From NCBI RefSeq assembly GCF_004123845.1, contig NZ_NBDP01000003.1:248001-312000 (forward strand): 64,000 bases of DNA, given 5' to 3'. The stretch's first letter is position 1; the number at the start of each line of letters is the position of its first letter. The stretch is from Allobosea sp. Tri-44 (lineage in GTDB: Bacteria; Pseudomonadota; Alphaproteobacteria; Rhizobiales; Beijerinckiaceae). The position numbers were made by a program, and so were the translations under genes. Shown one piece after another: positions 8,206 through 17,166 of the stretch. The notes beneath the pieces are model-generated. The model was not told where the DNA came from, did not search any database, and saw only the letters and a program-made list of their open reading frames with translations.

Positions 8206-9180
8206 ATGCTGTCGAAACTGACGTCGAAGGCGTTGCTGCTCGCAGGCCTTTTCACCGCTTCGGCGGCTGTGGCCCAGGACGCACGCACGATCCGCATCGG
8301 CCTTGTCGTACCGCCGAACCAGCAATGGACCCTGAGCGCGCAGGGTTTCGGCGAGGAACTCAAGGCTGCGACCAATGGGCGGCTTTCGGTTGCGGTTTTT
8401 CCGTCGAGCCAGCTCGGCTCGGAAGCCCAGATGATCCAGCAGATCCAGACCGGAGCGCTCGACATGGGCTGGCTGACCACCGCCGAACTGTCGAACCGCG
8501 TGCCGGAACTGGCGGCATTGCACGCTCCGTTCCTCGTCAAGGACATGGATCAGGCCCGGGCCGTCCTGGAGAGCCCGTTCGCGGAGAAGATTCTCGAGCG
8601 CTTCCCGGCCAGCATCGGCGCCATCGGCCTTGGATATGGCATGACCGGCCTGCGCCAGATCCTGACCCGCGACAAATCGACGGGGATCGCCGACATCAAG
8701 GGCAAGAAGATCCGCGTCATACCGTCGGCGCCGGCGCGTGACTTCTACGAACTGCTCGGTGCGGCGCCGACGCCTGTGCCGTTCGCCGGTGTCTATGACG
8801 CGCTCGCCAATGGTCAGGTCGATGGTATCGACATGGATTTCGAGGCGACGTTCTACAACAAATACAACCAGCTCGCCAAAACCATGCTGGTGACCAACCA
8901 CGTCATGGCGCCGATGGCGGCGGCCTTCTCGGCACGGGTCTGGCGTGAGCTGAGCGAGGCCGATCAGAAGTTGATCCGCGACCTCGTCGCCAAGCAGATG
9001 AAGCTCATCCGCAACGAGTTCGTCGCCAATGAGGAAGCCTTCCGCAAGCGCCTGGCGGAAGGCGGTTTCGAGATGCGGCCGATCGCGCGCGAGGCCTTCA
9101 CGGAGATTGTCAAAGCCTGGGATGCGCGCTGGGCATCCAAGGCACCCGATCTGCCGGCGCTGCGCGCCTTCACCCGGTGA
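8206..9180 (+). CDS. dctP: TRAP transporter solute-binding protein, DctP family
   Basis: The protein has 324 residues and a cleavable signal peptide (KALLLAGLFTASAAVAQDA). The mature part shows the DctP fold: IRIGLVVPPNQQW, VFPSSQLGSEAQMIQQIQTGALDMGW, then KGKKIRVIPSAPARDFYELLGAAPTPVPFAGVYDAL with the conserved Arg that holds the substrate carboxylate, and ANGQVDGIDMDF. The ATG at 8206 follows GGAGGGGA. First gene of a dctPQM operon. TRAP systems import organic acids driven by Na+; the ligand here is probably the substrate of the neighbouring aldehyde/alcohol oxidation operon. Confidence 0.92.
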   Translation: MLSKLTSKALLLAGLFTASAAVAQDARTIRIGLVVPPNQQWTLSAQGFGEELKAATNGRLSVAVFPSSQLGSEAQMIQQIQTGALDMGWLTTAELSNRVPELAALHAPFLVKDMDQARAVLESPFAEKILERFPASIGAIGLGYGMTGLRQILTRDKSTGIADIKGKKIRVIPSAPARDFYELLGAAPTPVPFAGVYDALANGQVDGIDMDFEATFYNKYNQLAKTMLVTNHVMAPMAAAFSARVWRELSEADQKLIRDLVAKQMKLIRNEFVANEEAFRKRLAEGGFEMRPIAREAFTEIVKAWDARWASKAPDLPALRAFTR

Positions 9181-9214
9181 CGCTGGCAGGTCGCGCCAAC
9201 AGGAGAAAGCCCCA

Positions 9215-9847
9215 ATGGATCTCATCGCGCGAAACGCGGTAGTCCTGCGCTGCCGTCGCAGGACCGTCGCCGAGGTGACGCAGGCCGTCAGCCGTGGCGT
9301 CGCCGCTGGTGAAAAGGTGCTGGTGACCGCCTTCGTCGCCGCGATCTTCGCGCTGATCCTGCTGAACATCGCAACCCGGGCTGCCGGCCGGCCGCTGATC
9401 TGGGTCGACGAGCTCGCGATCTATCTGATGGTCGCGACCTGCTTCGTCGGCACCTCGCTGACGGTGCGCCAGCGGCTCGACTTCGCCGTTACGCTCGTCA
9501 TCGACACGCTCGGGCAAGCCAAGCGCAAGGTCGTCGACGCGACGCTGACCGTGGTCGGTCTTGCCTACGGGCTTTTCCTGATCGTGCTGTGCTGGCGGCT
9601 CTTCGATCCGGTGCAGCTGGCATGGTCGGGCTTCGATATTGCGGCCTACACCGCGGCGTCGCTGAACTTCCTCTACACCGATCCGACCCAGACGCTGGGG
9701 ATTCCGAAATGGGTCGTCCTGCTCGTGCTGCCGCTTTACGCGGTCGGAGTCAGCATTCACGGCCTCGCCAATCTGGTCGAGGACCTGGGCTGGGCGGAAC
9801 GCGAACGGATCGCCACCGACGTCGCCGCGACGCTGGAGGCAGGCTGA
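9215..9847 (+). CDS. dctQ: TRAP transporter small permease, DctQ family
   Basis: The protein has 210 residues with four predicted membrane helices: about residues 33-55 (VLVTAFVAAIFALILL), 65-85 (ELAIYLMVATCFVGTSL), 108-130 (VVGLAYGLFLIVLCW) and 165-185 (WVVLLVLPLYAVGVSI). This is the DctQ arrangement, and the motif WVDELAIYLMV matches the family's conserved W-x-E-E-x-x-R-x-x region. The ATG at 9215 follows AGGAGA. It lies between dctP and dctM. Confidence 0.88.
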   Translation: MDLIARNAVVLRCRRRTVAEVTQAVSRGVAAGEKVLVTAFVAAIFALILLNIATRAAGRPLIWVDELAIYLMVATCFVGTSLTVRQRLDFAVTLVIDTLGQAKRKVVDATLTVVGLAYGLFLIVLCWRLFDPVQLAWSGFDIAAYTAASLNFLYTDPTQTLGIPKWVVLLVLPLYAVGVSIHGLANLVEDLGWAERERIATDVAATLEAG

Positions 9848-9848
9848 C

Positions 9849-11111
9849 ATGCTCACTGGTGCAGCCTTCACCGCCTTCCTGCTGGCCGGCCTGCCGATCG
9901 GGCTCGTGCTCTGCCTTGCGACGTTGTCCTATGTCGTGGCGACACGAAACTGGCAGCTCTTCGATTCCTACCTGATCCAGCTCTTCGGCGGCATCGATTC
10001 CTACGGCCTGCTCGCCCTGCCGCTGTTCATCCTGGTCGGCGAGTTCATGAACGCAGGCGGGATCACCACGCGGCTGCTCGGGATGACCATGGCCGTCACC
10101 GGCCGGATCCGTGGCAGCCTCGCCTATGTCAATGTCTTCGCCAACGGGCTGATCTCGTCGATCCTTGGGTCTTCGACGACCCAGATCGCGATCATGGCGC
10201 AGACGCTCGTGCCGGAAATGGTGCGCAAGGGCTACGACAAGAACTTTGCCGTCGCGACTACCGTCTCGGCGGGGTTGCTCGGGCCCATTATCCCGCCCTC
10301 GCTGATCTTCGTGATCTATGGCGTGATGGTACAGGCGCCGATCGGCGACATGTTCGTGGCGGGGATCATTCCCGGCCTGCTGATCATGGCGGCCTTCTGC
10401 CTGGTGATCTGGCTGATGGGCTTTTGGCTCGCCTATCCCGTCGAGCCCCATGCTTCTGTCCGCGAGCGCATCGGCCGGTTCATGCGCGGCCTGCCCACCA
10501 TGCTGATCCCGATTGTCATTCTGGTCAGCATCATGACCGGATTGGCGAGCCCGACGGAATCGGCCGCGCTGGCCTGCGTCGCAGCGCTGGGTCTCGGCCT
10601 GGGCTATCGTGAGATCGATCTGCGCGAACTGCCGCGGATGTTCCTGCGGACCGGGCTCAACACGGCGATCGTTCTTTATCTCGTCGCCGCCGCCAACGTC
10701 TTCACCTGGGTCCTGATTCACGGCCAGGTGCCGCAGGTCGTCGCCAACTGGATGACCTCGGTGGCGAGCGGACCGGTCAGCTTCATGCTCTGGCTCAACC
10801 TCATCCTGCTGGTCATCGGCACGGTGATCGATGGCGTCGCGGGGCTGATCCTGATCGTGCCGATCCTCTATCCGATCGCGATCGGCCTCTATGGCATCGA
10901 TCCGATCCATTTCGGGGTGGTTGTCTCGATCAATCTGACCCTGGGGCTGGTGTCGCCGCCGGTCGGGGCTGCGCTGTTCGTCGGCGCATCGTTGACGAAC
11001 ACCAAGCCGAGCGACGTCTTCGCCATGTCACTCCCCTTTTGCCTGGCAACCTGCGTGGTCCTGGTCGTTCTCAGCATCTGGCCATGGTTCACGCTGGCGC
11101 TGATCAGATGA
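9849..11111 (+). CDS. dctM: TRAP transporter large permease, DctM family
   Basis: The protein has 420 residues and about 12 membrane segments, the usual size for the transport subunit. Recognisable pieces are ALPLFILVGEFMNAGGITTRLL, FANGLISSILGSSTTQIAIM (substrate/Na+ site region), AGLLGPIIPPSLIFVIYG, and GVVVSINLTLGLVSPPVGAALFVG near the C terminus. It begins 1 bp after the dctQ stop. It carries out Na+-coupled uptake of the DctP-delivered solute. Confidence 0.92.
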   Translation: MLTGAAFTAFLLAGLPIGLVLCLATLSYVVATRNWQLFDSYLIQLFGGIDSYGLLALPLFILVGEFMNAGGITTRLLGMTMAVTGRIRGSLAYVNVFANGLISSILGSSTTQIAIMAQTLVPEMVRKGYDKNFAVATTVSAGLLGPIIPPSLIFVIYGVMVQAPIGDMFVAGIIPGLLIMAAFCLVIWLMGFWLAYPVEPHASVRERIGRFMRGLPTMLIPIVILVSIMTGLASPTESAALACVAALGLGLGYREIDLRELPRMFLRTGLNTAIVLYLVAAANVFTWVLIHGQVPQVVANWMTSVASGPVSFMLWLNLILLVIGTVIDGVAGLILIVPILYPIAIGLYGIDPIHFGVVVSINLTLGLVSPPVGAALFVGASLTNTKPSDVFAMSLPFCLATCVVLVVLSIWPWFTLALIR

Positions 11112-11137
11112 CTCCAAGCACAAACAGGAAAATCGCG

Positions 11138-11494
11138 ATGAATCGGTCGAGCACGGCACCTGGCGGCGTCGCCCGCATCTGGCGAGGTCGGACCAGCAGC
11201 GCCCTGGCGAACGAGTACACCCAGTATCTCTACGACCACGGGGTGAAAAAGCTCGAGTCGCTCGGGGCGCGCGGTGTCCAGATGTTCCGCGAGGACCAGG
11301 CGGATTCCAGCTTCTTCATGGTGACTTCGTTCTGGGACAGCATGGAAGCGATGACCCGTTGGGCTGGAGCCGACCCGACCAGGATCAGGCACCTTGAAAA
11401 GGATCCCGAATATCTTCTCGAACTGCCCAGCAGTGTTCAGATCCTGAGCGTCGTCTCCTGCAACTGGATGCTGGCAGATATGATGCGCATTTAG
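11138..11494 (+). CDS. Antibiotic-biosynthesis-monooxygenase (ABM)-like small protein
   Basis: The protein has 118 residues with a ferredoxin-like ABM-type pattern: VARIWRGRTSSALANEYTQYLYDHG, then GVQMFREDQADSSFFMVTSFWDSMEAMTRWAG and an end with PEYLLELPSSVQ. Proteins of this fold are heme- or quinone-handling monooxygenases or simple dimeric helpers; the exact function is unknown. The ATG at 11138 has AGGAAA upstream; an ATG at 11108 overlapping the dctM stop (ATGA) would add 10 residues. It is the last gene of the TRAP operon, so it may act on the imported compound. Confidence 0.6.
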   Translation: MNRSSTAPGGVARIWRGRTSSALANEYTQYLYDHGVKKLESLGARGVQMFREDQADSSFFMVTSFWDSMEAMTRWAGADPTRIRHLEKDPEYLLELPSSVQILSVVSCNWMLADMMRI

Positions 11495-11917
11495 AACATA
11501 TTGGTTCCGTCGTACCTATCGCAGTCGCCCGCCATATCCGGGCGTGTCGAGATATCGAACCGCAGGCCGCGATCGGCAAGGATTCGGGAGAGCGCCAGCA
11601 CGGTATCGTTGACTCGCGGTCCGGAAGTACCGGCTGGCAAGCAGCTCGACCGAGCGCGCGCCGCATAGACGATCGCGACGCGGCGAGATCATTGGCAATG
11701 TCGGTTTCCGGGCAACCCACCAGAGGCCGCTCCTGGCGCAACCGAGAAGGCCCGGAGGTTGCTTTACACGCATTGGTGCCTAGCCTCCCCGAGAAACGAT
11801 GTTGCGTAGATTAGGGCCCTAACATAACAATCGTACGGCTGAACAGCGATTTCGGCCAAGGCCTGCTGATCGCGGGCCTTATCAATAGGGAGGCTTACTA
11901 GCTCGGAGGAGACATCG
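11495..11917. other. Gene-free interval before the sugar dehydrogenase
   Basis: No convincing gene was found in these 423 bp. A minus-strand reading near 11510-11690 (LALSRILADRGLRFDISTRPD) looks like a possible gene scrap, but it has no start and no family match. TTAGGGCCCTAA (11811-11822) is a perfect 12-bp palindrome that may belong to the promoter of the following gene. Confidence 0.5.
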
Positions 11918-13183
11918 ATGACTCGACGTGTTCGCTTCGTGATGCCCTGTGCCTTATTAACCTCATTCGTTCTGTCCGGGGCGGCGGCGGCCCAAACTCC
12001 CGGACTCACCAGCACCGCCGTGATGTCAGGTCGTGACCTTACCTGGGACATGGCATTCCTGCCCGACGGCACGATGTTCTTCACCGAGAAGTGCAGCGGA
12101 CTCTCGGTCCGGCTACCATCCGGCAAGATCAACTCCCTGCTCGGCATCAAGGATTCCAAGAACTACCCCGACACCGCATCAGACCTCTTCTGCGGTGGTC
12201 AGGCTGGCATGTACGGTGTCGCGATCGACCCCGACTTCGCTACCAACCGCTTCATCTACGTGTCCTCGGCGTCGAACATGACCGCGCCGGGAACCAATCG
12301 GGTGCTGCGGCTGACGGTCAATCCCGACCTGACCAAGGTCTCGAACCGGCAGGATATCGTCACCGACATCGCCTACAAGCCGGCGCCCAGCAACCATCCC
12401 TTCGGCGATCCGGGCGCGCATAATGGCGGGCGCCTCCGCTTCGGTCCGACGGACGGATTCCTGTATGTGACGACAGGCGACACCCATAATGGCGAGGTGC
12501 CGCAAAGTCCGACCCGCATCGGCGGAAAAGTGCTCCGCATCGACCGGGACGGCAAGGCCGCGCCCGGCAACAACTCGCCACAAGGCTTCGATGCGCGCGT
12601 CTTCACCTACGGGCACCGCAACCCGCAAGGCATCTGCTTCCGCCCGGGCACCAACCAGCCCTACACGGCGGAGAACGGCCCCTGGCATAGCGACGAGGTG
12701 ACGGCGCTAACCGCCGGCGGCAATGCCGGCTGGGATCCGCGCCCCAATATGGCGGGACGCGCCGACTGTCCCGACAACTATTGCGGCTATTCGCCGAACC
12801 AGATGGGCGCGGTGGATCCGAAGGATCGCTCGGCATTCATGCCGATGACCGACACCAAGACCTATCCCAACGCGATGAAGCCGGCCTGGAACAACGAGAC
12901 GCTCTCGCAGGGCATGTCGTCATGCGTGTTCCTGAACGGCCCGCAATGGAAGGACTGGAACGGCCGGATGGTCGTGACCTTCATGGGGATCGGCATCCAC
13001 GGAACGCCGGTCGGCAACCGCCTCGACGTGCTCGACATCACGCCCGATGGCTCGTCCGCCAAGCGCAGCACGGTGTCGTTGCCGATGCCGGCCGGGCGCT
13101 TCCGCTCCGTCGTGCAGGCGCCGGACGGCAGCATGTACGTCGCCACCGACCAGGGCGACGTCTACCAGCTCAAGCCCAACTGA
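11918..13183 (+). CDS. PQQ-dependent sugar dehydrogenase (soluble, Asd/GDH-B type)
   Basis: The protein has 421 residues with a signal peptide (LLTSFVLSGAAAAQ), so it is periplasmic. It has the six-bladed propeller pattern of soluble PQQ glucose/sorbosone dehydrogenases: LTWDMAFLPDGTMFFTEK, GMYGVAIDPDF, a PGAHNGGRLRFGPTDGFLYVTTGD stretch holding the catalytic His region, GGKVLRIDRDG, and YGHRNPQGICFRPGT. Extra cysteines suggest disulfides. The ATG at 11918 follows CGGAGGAGA. It lies just before a cytochrome c gene and the pqq genes, so cofactor supply and electron acceptor are local. It probably oxidises an aldose or related sugar to the lactone; the exact sugar is unknown. Confidence 0.88.
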   Translation: MTRRVRFVMPCALLTSFVLSGAAAAQTPGLTSTAVMSGRDLTWDMAFLPDGTMFFTEKCSGLSVRLPSGKINSLLGIKDSKNYPDTASDLFCGGQAGMYGVAIDPDFATNRFIYVSSASNMTAPGTNRVLRLTVNPDLTKVSNRQDIVTDIAYKPAPSNHPFGDPGAHNGGRLRFGPTDGFLYVTTGDTHNGEVPQSPTRIGGKVLRIDRDGKAAPGNNSPQGFDARVFTYGHRNPQGICFRPGTNQPYTAENGPWHSDEVTALTAGGNAGWDPRPNMAGRADCPDNYCGYSPNQMGAVDPKDRSAFMPMTDTKTYPNAMKPAWNNETLSQGMSSCVFLNGPQWKDWNGRMVVTFMGIGIHGTPVGNRLDVLDITPDGSSAKRSTVSLPMPAGRFRSVVQAPDGSMYVATDQGDVYQLKPN

Positions 13184-13191
13184 GCGCATCC

Positions 13192-13226
13192 GCCAGCCGC
13201 GCCGCAGAAGCGGCGGTGCGGCTGGC
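13192..13226 (+). terminator. Hairpin after the sugar dehydrogenase gene
   Basis: GCCAGCCGC (13192-13200) pairs perfectly with GCGGCTGGC (13218-13226), and the interior GCCGC/GCGGC can extend the stem. It is followed by CTTTCCTCTCC. It begins 8 bp after the stop codon. It may end or attenuate transcription before the cytochrome gene. Confidence 0.6.
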
Positions 13227-13295
13227 CTTTCCTCTCCTGAGACGCCGCCCCTGCGATCCCGCCCGCTCTGGATCGAGCATGAGGGAATTCTGCCG

Positions 13296-13607
13296 ATGCC
13301 TGACTTTCGCCACTGCGCGACGGCCTTTTTCGCCGTGCTTCTGACCTCGTCGAGCGCCGTCGCGAGCCCTGAGTTGGCGAGAAGCAAGAACTGCGTGGCC
13401 TGCCATCACGCCGAGCGCAAGATGATCGGGCCAGCCTTCAAGGCCATGGCCGAGCGCTATGGCAAGGATGAATCCGCGATCAAGACCCTGAGTGAAAGGG
13501 TCGTGAAGGGCGGCGGCGGCAATTGGGGACAAACGCCGATGCCGCCTCAACCGAGCGTTTCGCCGGAGGATGCCGAAAGCCTCGTGAAGTGGATTCTCGC
13601 CCAGTAG
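13296..13607 (+). CDS. Small periplasmic c-type cytochrome (c551/c552-like)
   Basis: The protein has 103 residues. The signal peptide (FFAVLLTSSSAVAS) is followed by heme motif CVACH (about residues 33-37) and a Met ligand in TPMPPQPSVSPEDAESLVKWIL, the standard class I cytochrome c layout. The ATG is at 13296. It lies between the PQQ sugar dehydrogenase and pqqA, so it is the likely electron acceptor of that dehydrogenase. Direct electron transfer between them is inference from gene order. Confidence 0.9.
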   Translation: MPDFRHCATAFFAVLLTSSSAVASPELARSKNCVACHHAERKMIGPAFKAMAERYGKDESAIKTLSERVVKGGGGNWGQTPMPPQPSVSPEDAESLVKWILAQ

Positions 13608-13746
13608 CGAGACCTGAGTGTCGGTCCCGTGAGGAGGTGACGCAGGCCGATGTCGAAGGACGGCTCGTCCTTCGTCGACGCAGCGAGATGACGCCGCCCG
13701 GCCGTCGGCCTCGTTTGCAACACGCTGGAGCCGGGTGTAACCTTCT

Positions 13747-13770
13747 CCAGCTTTCCCGAGCGAAAGCTGG
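13747..13770 (+). promoter_or_regulatory. Leader hairpin upstream of pqqA
   Basis: CCAGCTTTC (13747-13755) and GAAAGCTGG (13762-13770) are perfect 9-bp arms with a 6-nt loop, ending 22 bp before the pqqA start. It may stabilise the pqqA mRNA 5' end or be a terminator remnant of the cytochrome gene. The function is not known. Confidence 0.4.
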
Positions 13771-13792
13771 CGACGATCTGGAGATACCGATC

Positions 13793-13873
13793 ATGCGCAA
13801 GTGGAAAAAGCCCACCATCATTGAAGTGACGGTCGGCTGCGAAGTGACGTCCTACGCTCCCGCCAAGCTCTGA
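13793..13873 (+). CDS. pqqA: PQQ precursor peptide PqqA
   Basis: A 26-residue peptide: MRKWKKPTIIEVTVGCEVTS, followed by YAPAKL. It has the invariant Glu-x-x-x-Tyr (E17, Y21) whose side chains are cross-linked and become the PQQ skeleton, and the KP near the N terminus typical of PqqA. It is too short for routine gene callers. It is followed by a very strong hairpin (13964-14008) and then pqqD and pqqE. The ATG at 13793 is the only sensible start; GGAG lies 9 bp upstream. Confidence 0.93.
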   Translation: MRKWKKPTIIEVTVGCEVTSYAPAKL

Positions 13874-13963
13874 CGTTTCGGTTCCGGGGCCCAAAGCTAT
13901 TGTCCTAGGCGGGACGCAGAGGCGCCTTCTCGGATTGGCGCCGAGTAATGAGTCTTGCGGCAT

Positions 13964-14008
13964 GAGGATCGGCCTCCCGTCCGCGAGGCAGGCGGGAGGC
14001 CGATCCTC
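13964..14008 (+). terminator. Strong hairpin (attenuator) between pqqA and pqqD
   Basis: GAGGATCGGCCTCCCG (13964-13979) and CGGGAGGCCGATCCTC (13993-14008) are perfect 16-bp arms with a 13-nt loop, followed by GCGCTTTTGTG. Placed after pqqA, it should end most transcripts and let pqqA mRNA exceed pqqDE mRNA. This is expected because PqqA is consumed stoichiometrically while PqqD/E are catalysts. Partial read-through is inferred, since no separate promoter for pqqD is obvious. Confidence 0.72.
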
Positions 14009-14080
14009 GCGCTTTTGTGCGATGCGTTCCGCATCGTCGCCTGTTCTGGTGCTTGACGAGTTCGCGCGAGCCGCCGCCCC

Positions 14081-14374
14081 ATGAAAGCCCACGCCACGCA
14101 TATCGATGTCGCAGCGATTGTCCCGGCTCTGCCTCGCGGGGTTCGCCTGCGTTTCGACGAGACCCGCCAGCAATGGTTCCTTCTCGGCCCTGAACGCGTA
14201 TTCGAGCCCGACGAGATCGCACTCGAGATTCTGCAGCGCGTCGATGGCGCGCGCAGCGTCGCGGCCATAGCGCAGGAGCTGGCGGCGGCATTCGAAGCGG
14301 ATCGCAACGAGATCGCTGGCGACGTCATGGCGTTTCTGCGCGGCCTCGCCGATCAGAGGATGGTCGATCTGTGA
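14081..14374 (+). CDS. pqqD: PQQ biosynthesis peptide chaperone PqqD
   Basis: The protein has 97 residues, normal for PqqD. It is a RiPP recognition element: a three-stranded sheet plus helices, recognisable from [52 protein letters not shown] by position and residue pattern (about residues 17-70). It binds PqqA and presents it to PqqE. Its stop overlaps the pqqE start (GTGA), implying translational coupling. Confidence 0.95.
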   Translation: MKAHATHIDVAAIVPALPRGVRLRFDETRQQWFLLGPERVFEPDEIALEILQRVDGARSVAAIAQELAAAFEADRNEIAGDVMAFLRGLADQRMVDL

Positions 14375-15501
14375 GCGATGTCGAGACGCTCCCGCAAGCC
14401 ACGCCCGTCCGGCCGACATTGCCGCCGCCCATGGGCCTGCTGGCGGAGCTGACGCATCGCTGCTCCCTGCGCTGCCCCTATTGCTCCAACCCGCTCGAAC
14501 TCGACCGACGCTCGGAGGAACTCTCGACCGTCGAATGGAAGCGGCTGATCGATGAAGCGGCCGCCCTCGGTGTCCTGCATATCTATTTTTCCGGCGGGGA
14601 GCCGATGCTGCGGCGCGATATCGCCGAGCTTGTCGCGCATGCGCATCATGCCGGTCTCTATACCAACATGATCACCTCCGGCGTCGGCTTTCAGCCGGCC
14701 GTGCTGGACGCGGTTGCCGAGGCCGGACTCGACCATATCCAGCTCTCGGTACAGGCGATCGACGCGAAGACATGCGATCGCGTCGCCGGCTATGAGGGCG
14801 CCGCGGAGCGCAAGCATGCGGTTGCGGCCGCCATCGCCCGACTCGGCCTGCGCCTCACCGTCAATGCCGTCATCCACCGCGAGAACGTGCACGAGATCCC
14901 CGCCTTTGTAGAGCTTGCAGAAGCGTGGGGCGCAGCGCGGATCGAGATCGCCCATGTGCAGTATTATGGCTGGGGCCTGGTCAACCGCGCCAGGCTGATG
15001 CCGACGCGCCAGCAGGTCGAAACCGCGATGGTGCAAGTCGACGAGGCGCGGAGCCGCACGGCCGGGCGCCTCGTCATCGATAGCGTGCTGCCCGATTACT
15101 ACGCCCGCTACCCGAAGGCCTGTATGGGCGGCTGGGGCGCGCGGCTGATGAATGTCACGCCGTCGGGCCGCGCCTTGCCCTGCCATGCCGCCGAAACGAT
15201 CGCGGGGCTGAGCTTCGACAATATACGCGAAGCCAGCCTGTCGGAGATCTGGTATCGCGGCGCAGCGTTCAACGCCTTCCGTGGCACGGACTGGATGAAG
15301 GAGCCGTGCCGCAGTTGCGCCCGCAAGGAACAGGATTTCGGTGGCTGCCGCTGCCAGGCCATGGCCCTCGCTGGGGATGCGGCCGCGACCGATCCCGCCT
15401 GCTCTTTGTCGCCGCTGCATAAGGGAATGGTTGCGCTGGCGGAAGCCGAGGCGGCCTCCGGGCGCAGCGACTTCATCTACCGGGGCTATCAGGGCGTTTG
15501 A
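14371..15501 (+). CDS. pqqE: PQQ biosynthesis radical SAM enzyme PqqE
   Basis: The protein has 376 residues. The radical SAM cluster motif C31-x3-C35-x2-C38 ([12 protein letters not shown]) and the C-terminal SPASM auxiliary-cluster cysteines ([33 protein letters not shown]) are all present. It forms the Glu-Tyr carbon-carbon bond in PqqA with PqqD. The GTG at 14371 overlaps the pqqD stop. It ends 49 bp from the end of pqqC, which runs the opposite way. Confidence 0.96.
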   Translation: MSDVETLPQATPVRPTLPPPMGLLAELTHRCSLRCPYCSNPLELDRRSEELSTVEWKRLIDEAAALGVLHIYFSGGEPMLRRDIAELVAHAHHAGLYTNMITSGVGFQPAVLDAVAEAGLDHIQLSVQAIDAKTCDRVAGYEGAAERKHAVAAAIARLGLRLTVNAVIHRENVHEIPAFVELAEAWGAARIEIAHVQYYGWGLVNRARLMPTRQQVETAMVQVDEARSRTAGRLVIDSVLPDYYARYPKACMGGWGARLMNVTPSGRALPCHAAETIAGLSFDNIREASLSEIWYRGAAFNAFRGTDWMKEPCRSCARKEQDFGGCRCQAMALAGDAAATDPACSLSPLHKGMVALAEAEAASGRSDFIYRGYQGV

Positions 15502-15550
15502 CGAAAGCCGGCTTCTGGTCCGGAGTAACTTGCCTCCCTCTGAATCGCGC

Positions 15551-16282
15551 TTAAGGCGCCGGCACGAAAGCGCTGGGCGGAATATGGCCGGGCGCGACAT
15601 AGGCGTGATGCAGCGCATCCAGCATCGCCCAGAGTACGTCGCATTTGAATTCCAGCGCCGCGATCACTGCCCGTTGCTCCGCCGGCGTGCGGGCGTGGGC
15701 CGTGACATAGGCGAGAGCGGTTTCAACGTCGCGCCGTGCCTGCTCCGGGCGGGCGGTGAAATAGCTCAGGCTCTCCGGACTGACGAAGTCGTAATGCGCC
15801 AGCATGCCTTCGACGCGATGGCGTATGACCTTCGGCGAGAACAGTTCGGTCAGGGAGGACGCGACCGCTTCAAGCAGTGGGCGCTCGCGCACGAAATTGA
15901 CATAGGCCTCGACCGCAAAGCGGGTCGCCGGCAGCACGCCGCGATGGGCCTGCACATCCGCGCGCGCCAGCCCCAGGCTTTCGCAGAGCCGGAGCCAGCG
16001 CTCGATCCCGCCCTCACCATCATGGTCGCCGTCATGGTCGACGAGGCGCTGGCGCCAGGCCCGCCGGAGCGCGGGATCGTTGGTTCGGGCGATCAGATAG
16101 GCATCCTTCACCGGGATATGGGCCTGGTAGGTGAAGCGGTTGAGGGCCCAGGCCTGGACCTCGCCCTTGCTGCACTGGCCGGAGTGGAGCCGCGCATGAA
16201 AGGGATGCTTGTCGTGATAGCGCGCCTCGCCAACCTTCCGCAGGCGCCGTTCCAGCTCCTCGGGCGATAGCAAAGCGCTCAC
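15551..16282 (-). CDS. pqqC: Pyrroloquinoline-quinone synthase PqqC
   Basis: The protein has 243 residues, close to the usual 250. It is the cofactorless oxidase that performs the final ring closure and eight-electron oxidation to PQQ. The helical heme-oxygenase-like fold and active-site signatures are visible: EARYHDKHPFHARLHSGQ, then NRFTYQAHIPVKDA, DHDGDHDGEGGIERWL, and the C-terminal FKCDVLWAMLDALHHAY. The start overlaps the pqqB stop by 4 bp. It faces pqqE tail to tail. Confidence 0.96.
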   Translation of the reverse strand: MSALLSPEELERRLRKVGEARYHDKHPFHARLHSGQCSKGEVQAWALNRFTYQAHIPVKDAYLIARTNDPALRRAWRQRLVDHDGDHDGEGGIERWLRLCESLGLARADVQAHRGVLPATRFAVEAYVNFVRERPLLEAVASSLTELFSPKVIRHRVEGMLAHYDFVSPESLSYFTARPEQARRDVETALAYVTAHARTPAEQRAVIAALEFKCDVLWAMLDALHHAYVAPGHIPPSAFVPAP

Positions 16283-17166
16283 AGCGTCATCTCCATGCCG
16301 TCATGGGCCACCGCGACACCGGCCGTTTCGATCATCAGACGCTCTGGCGATGCTGCGATCAACGCCGGATTGGTGTTGTTGAGGTGGATATAGACTTTTC
16401 GCTCGACTCGGAGCCCGGCGAGCCAGGCGAGCGAACCGCCGTCACCGGCGATCGGCATGTGTCCCATGCGGCGGCCGGTCTTTTGGCCGACGCCGGCCCG
16501 GATCATCTCGTCATCGCTGAACAAGGTGCCGTCGAAGAACAACAGGTCCGCGCCGTCCACCCTGGCGCGCAGATCGTCGGACAGGGCAGCGCAGCCCGGG
16601 ATGTAGACGATCGATCGCCCGCCACCGCTGATCCGGACGCCCGCCGTTTCCCCGGCATCGGATTCGAGCTTTGGATCCTTGTCCTCGAGATAGAGCGGCG
16701 CCTTGCCGGGAACTGGAAAGAGCTCTGTCGTCAGTCCGCCGGCCAGCGCGATTGGCGCAGAGGCGCTCGCGGCCACCCGACGTGCCGGCACTGCGGCGAA
16801 GATCGGATTGGCGGCGATCGCGTCGAGGACCGGCGGCAGCGCCACCAGATCGAACGGATGCCGCTCGCGCAGGCTGAGCAGCCCAGTGACATGGTCGATC
16901 TCGGCGCTGCTCAGGATGACCGCGCCGATCGGCGAATGCCGCTCACCACGCGGCCACAGGGCCGGCGTCGCGCGGATCTGGCTGCCGAGATCGGGCGACG
17001 CGTTCAGCACGGTCCAGCTCTCGCCGTCAAGGCTCACTGCGAGGCTCGCCTGCGTCCGCCAGGGCGCGCGCGGATCCCTGCTCCAGGCGAGCGCACAGAC
17101 CCGGCATCGGCAGTTCCACTGCGGAAAACCTCCACCAGCCGCCGCGCCGAGAACGATGGCCTTCAC
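16279..17166 (-). CDS. pqqB: PQQ biosynthesis hydroxylase PqqB
   Basis: The protein has 295 residues with a metallo-beta-lactamase-like fold. The N-terminal VLGAAAGGGFPQWNC is followed by the zinc-binding CRCRVC cluster typical of PqqB, LNASPDLGSQIRATP, SSAEIDHVTGLLSLRE, and HLNNTNP near the end. PqqB hydroxylates the cross-linked Glu-Tyr product. It is the first gene of the two-gene minus-strand unit pqqBC. The promoter must lie in 17167-17478. Confidence 0.96.
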   Translation of the reverse strand: MKAIVLGAAAGGGFPQWNCRCRVCALAWSRDPRAPWRTQASLAVSLDGESWTVLNASPDLGSQIRATPALWPRGERHSPIGAVILSSAEIDHVTGLLSLRERHPFDLVALPPVLDAIAANPIFAAVPARRVAASASAPIALAGGLTTELFPVPGKAPLYLEDKDPKLESDAGETAGVRISGGGRSIVYIPGCAALSDDLRARVDGADLLFFDGTLFSDDEMIRAGVGQKTGRRMGHMPIAGDGGSLAWLAGLRVERKVYIHLNNTNPALIAASPERLMIETAGVAVAHDGMEMTL

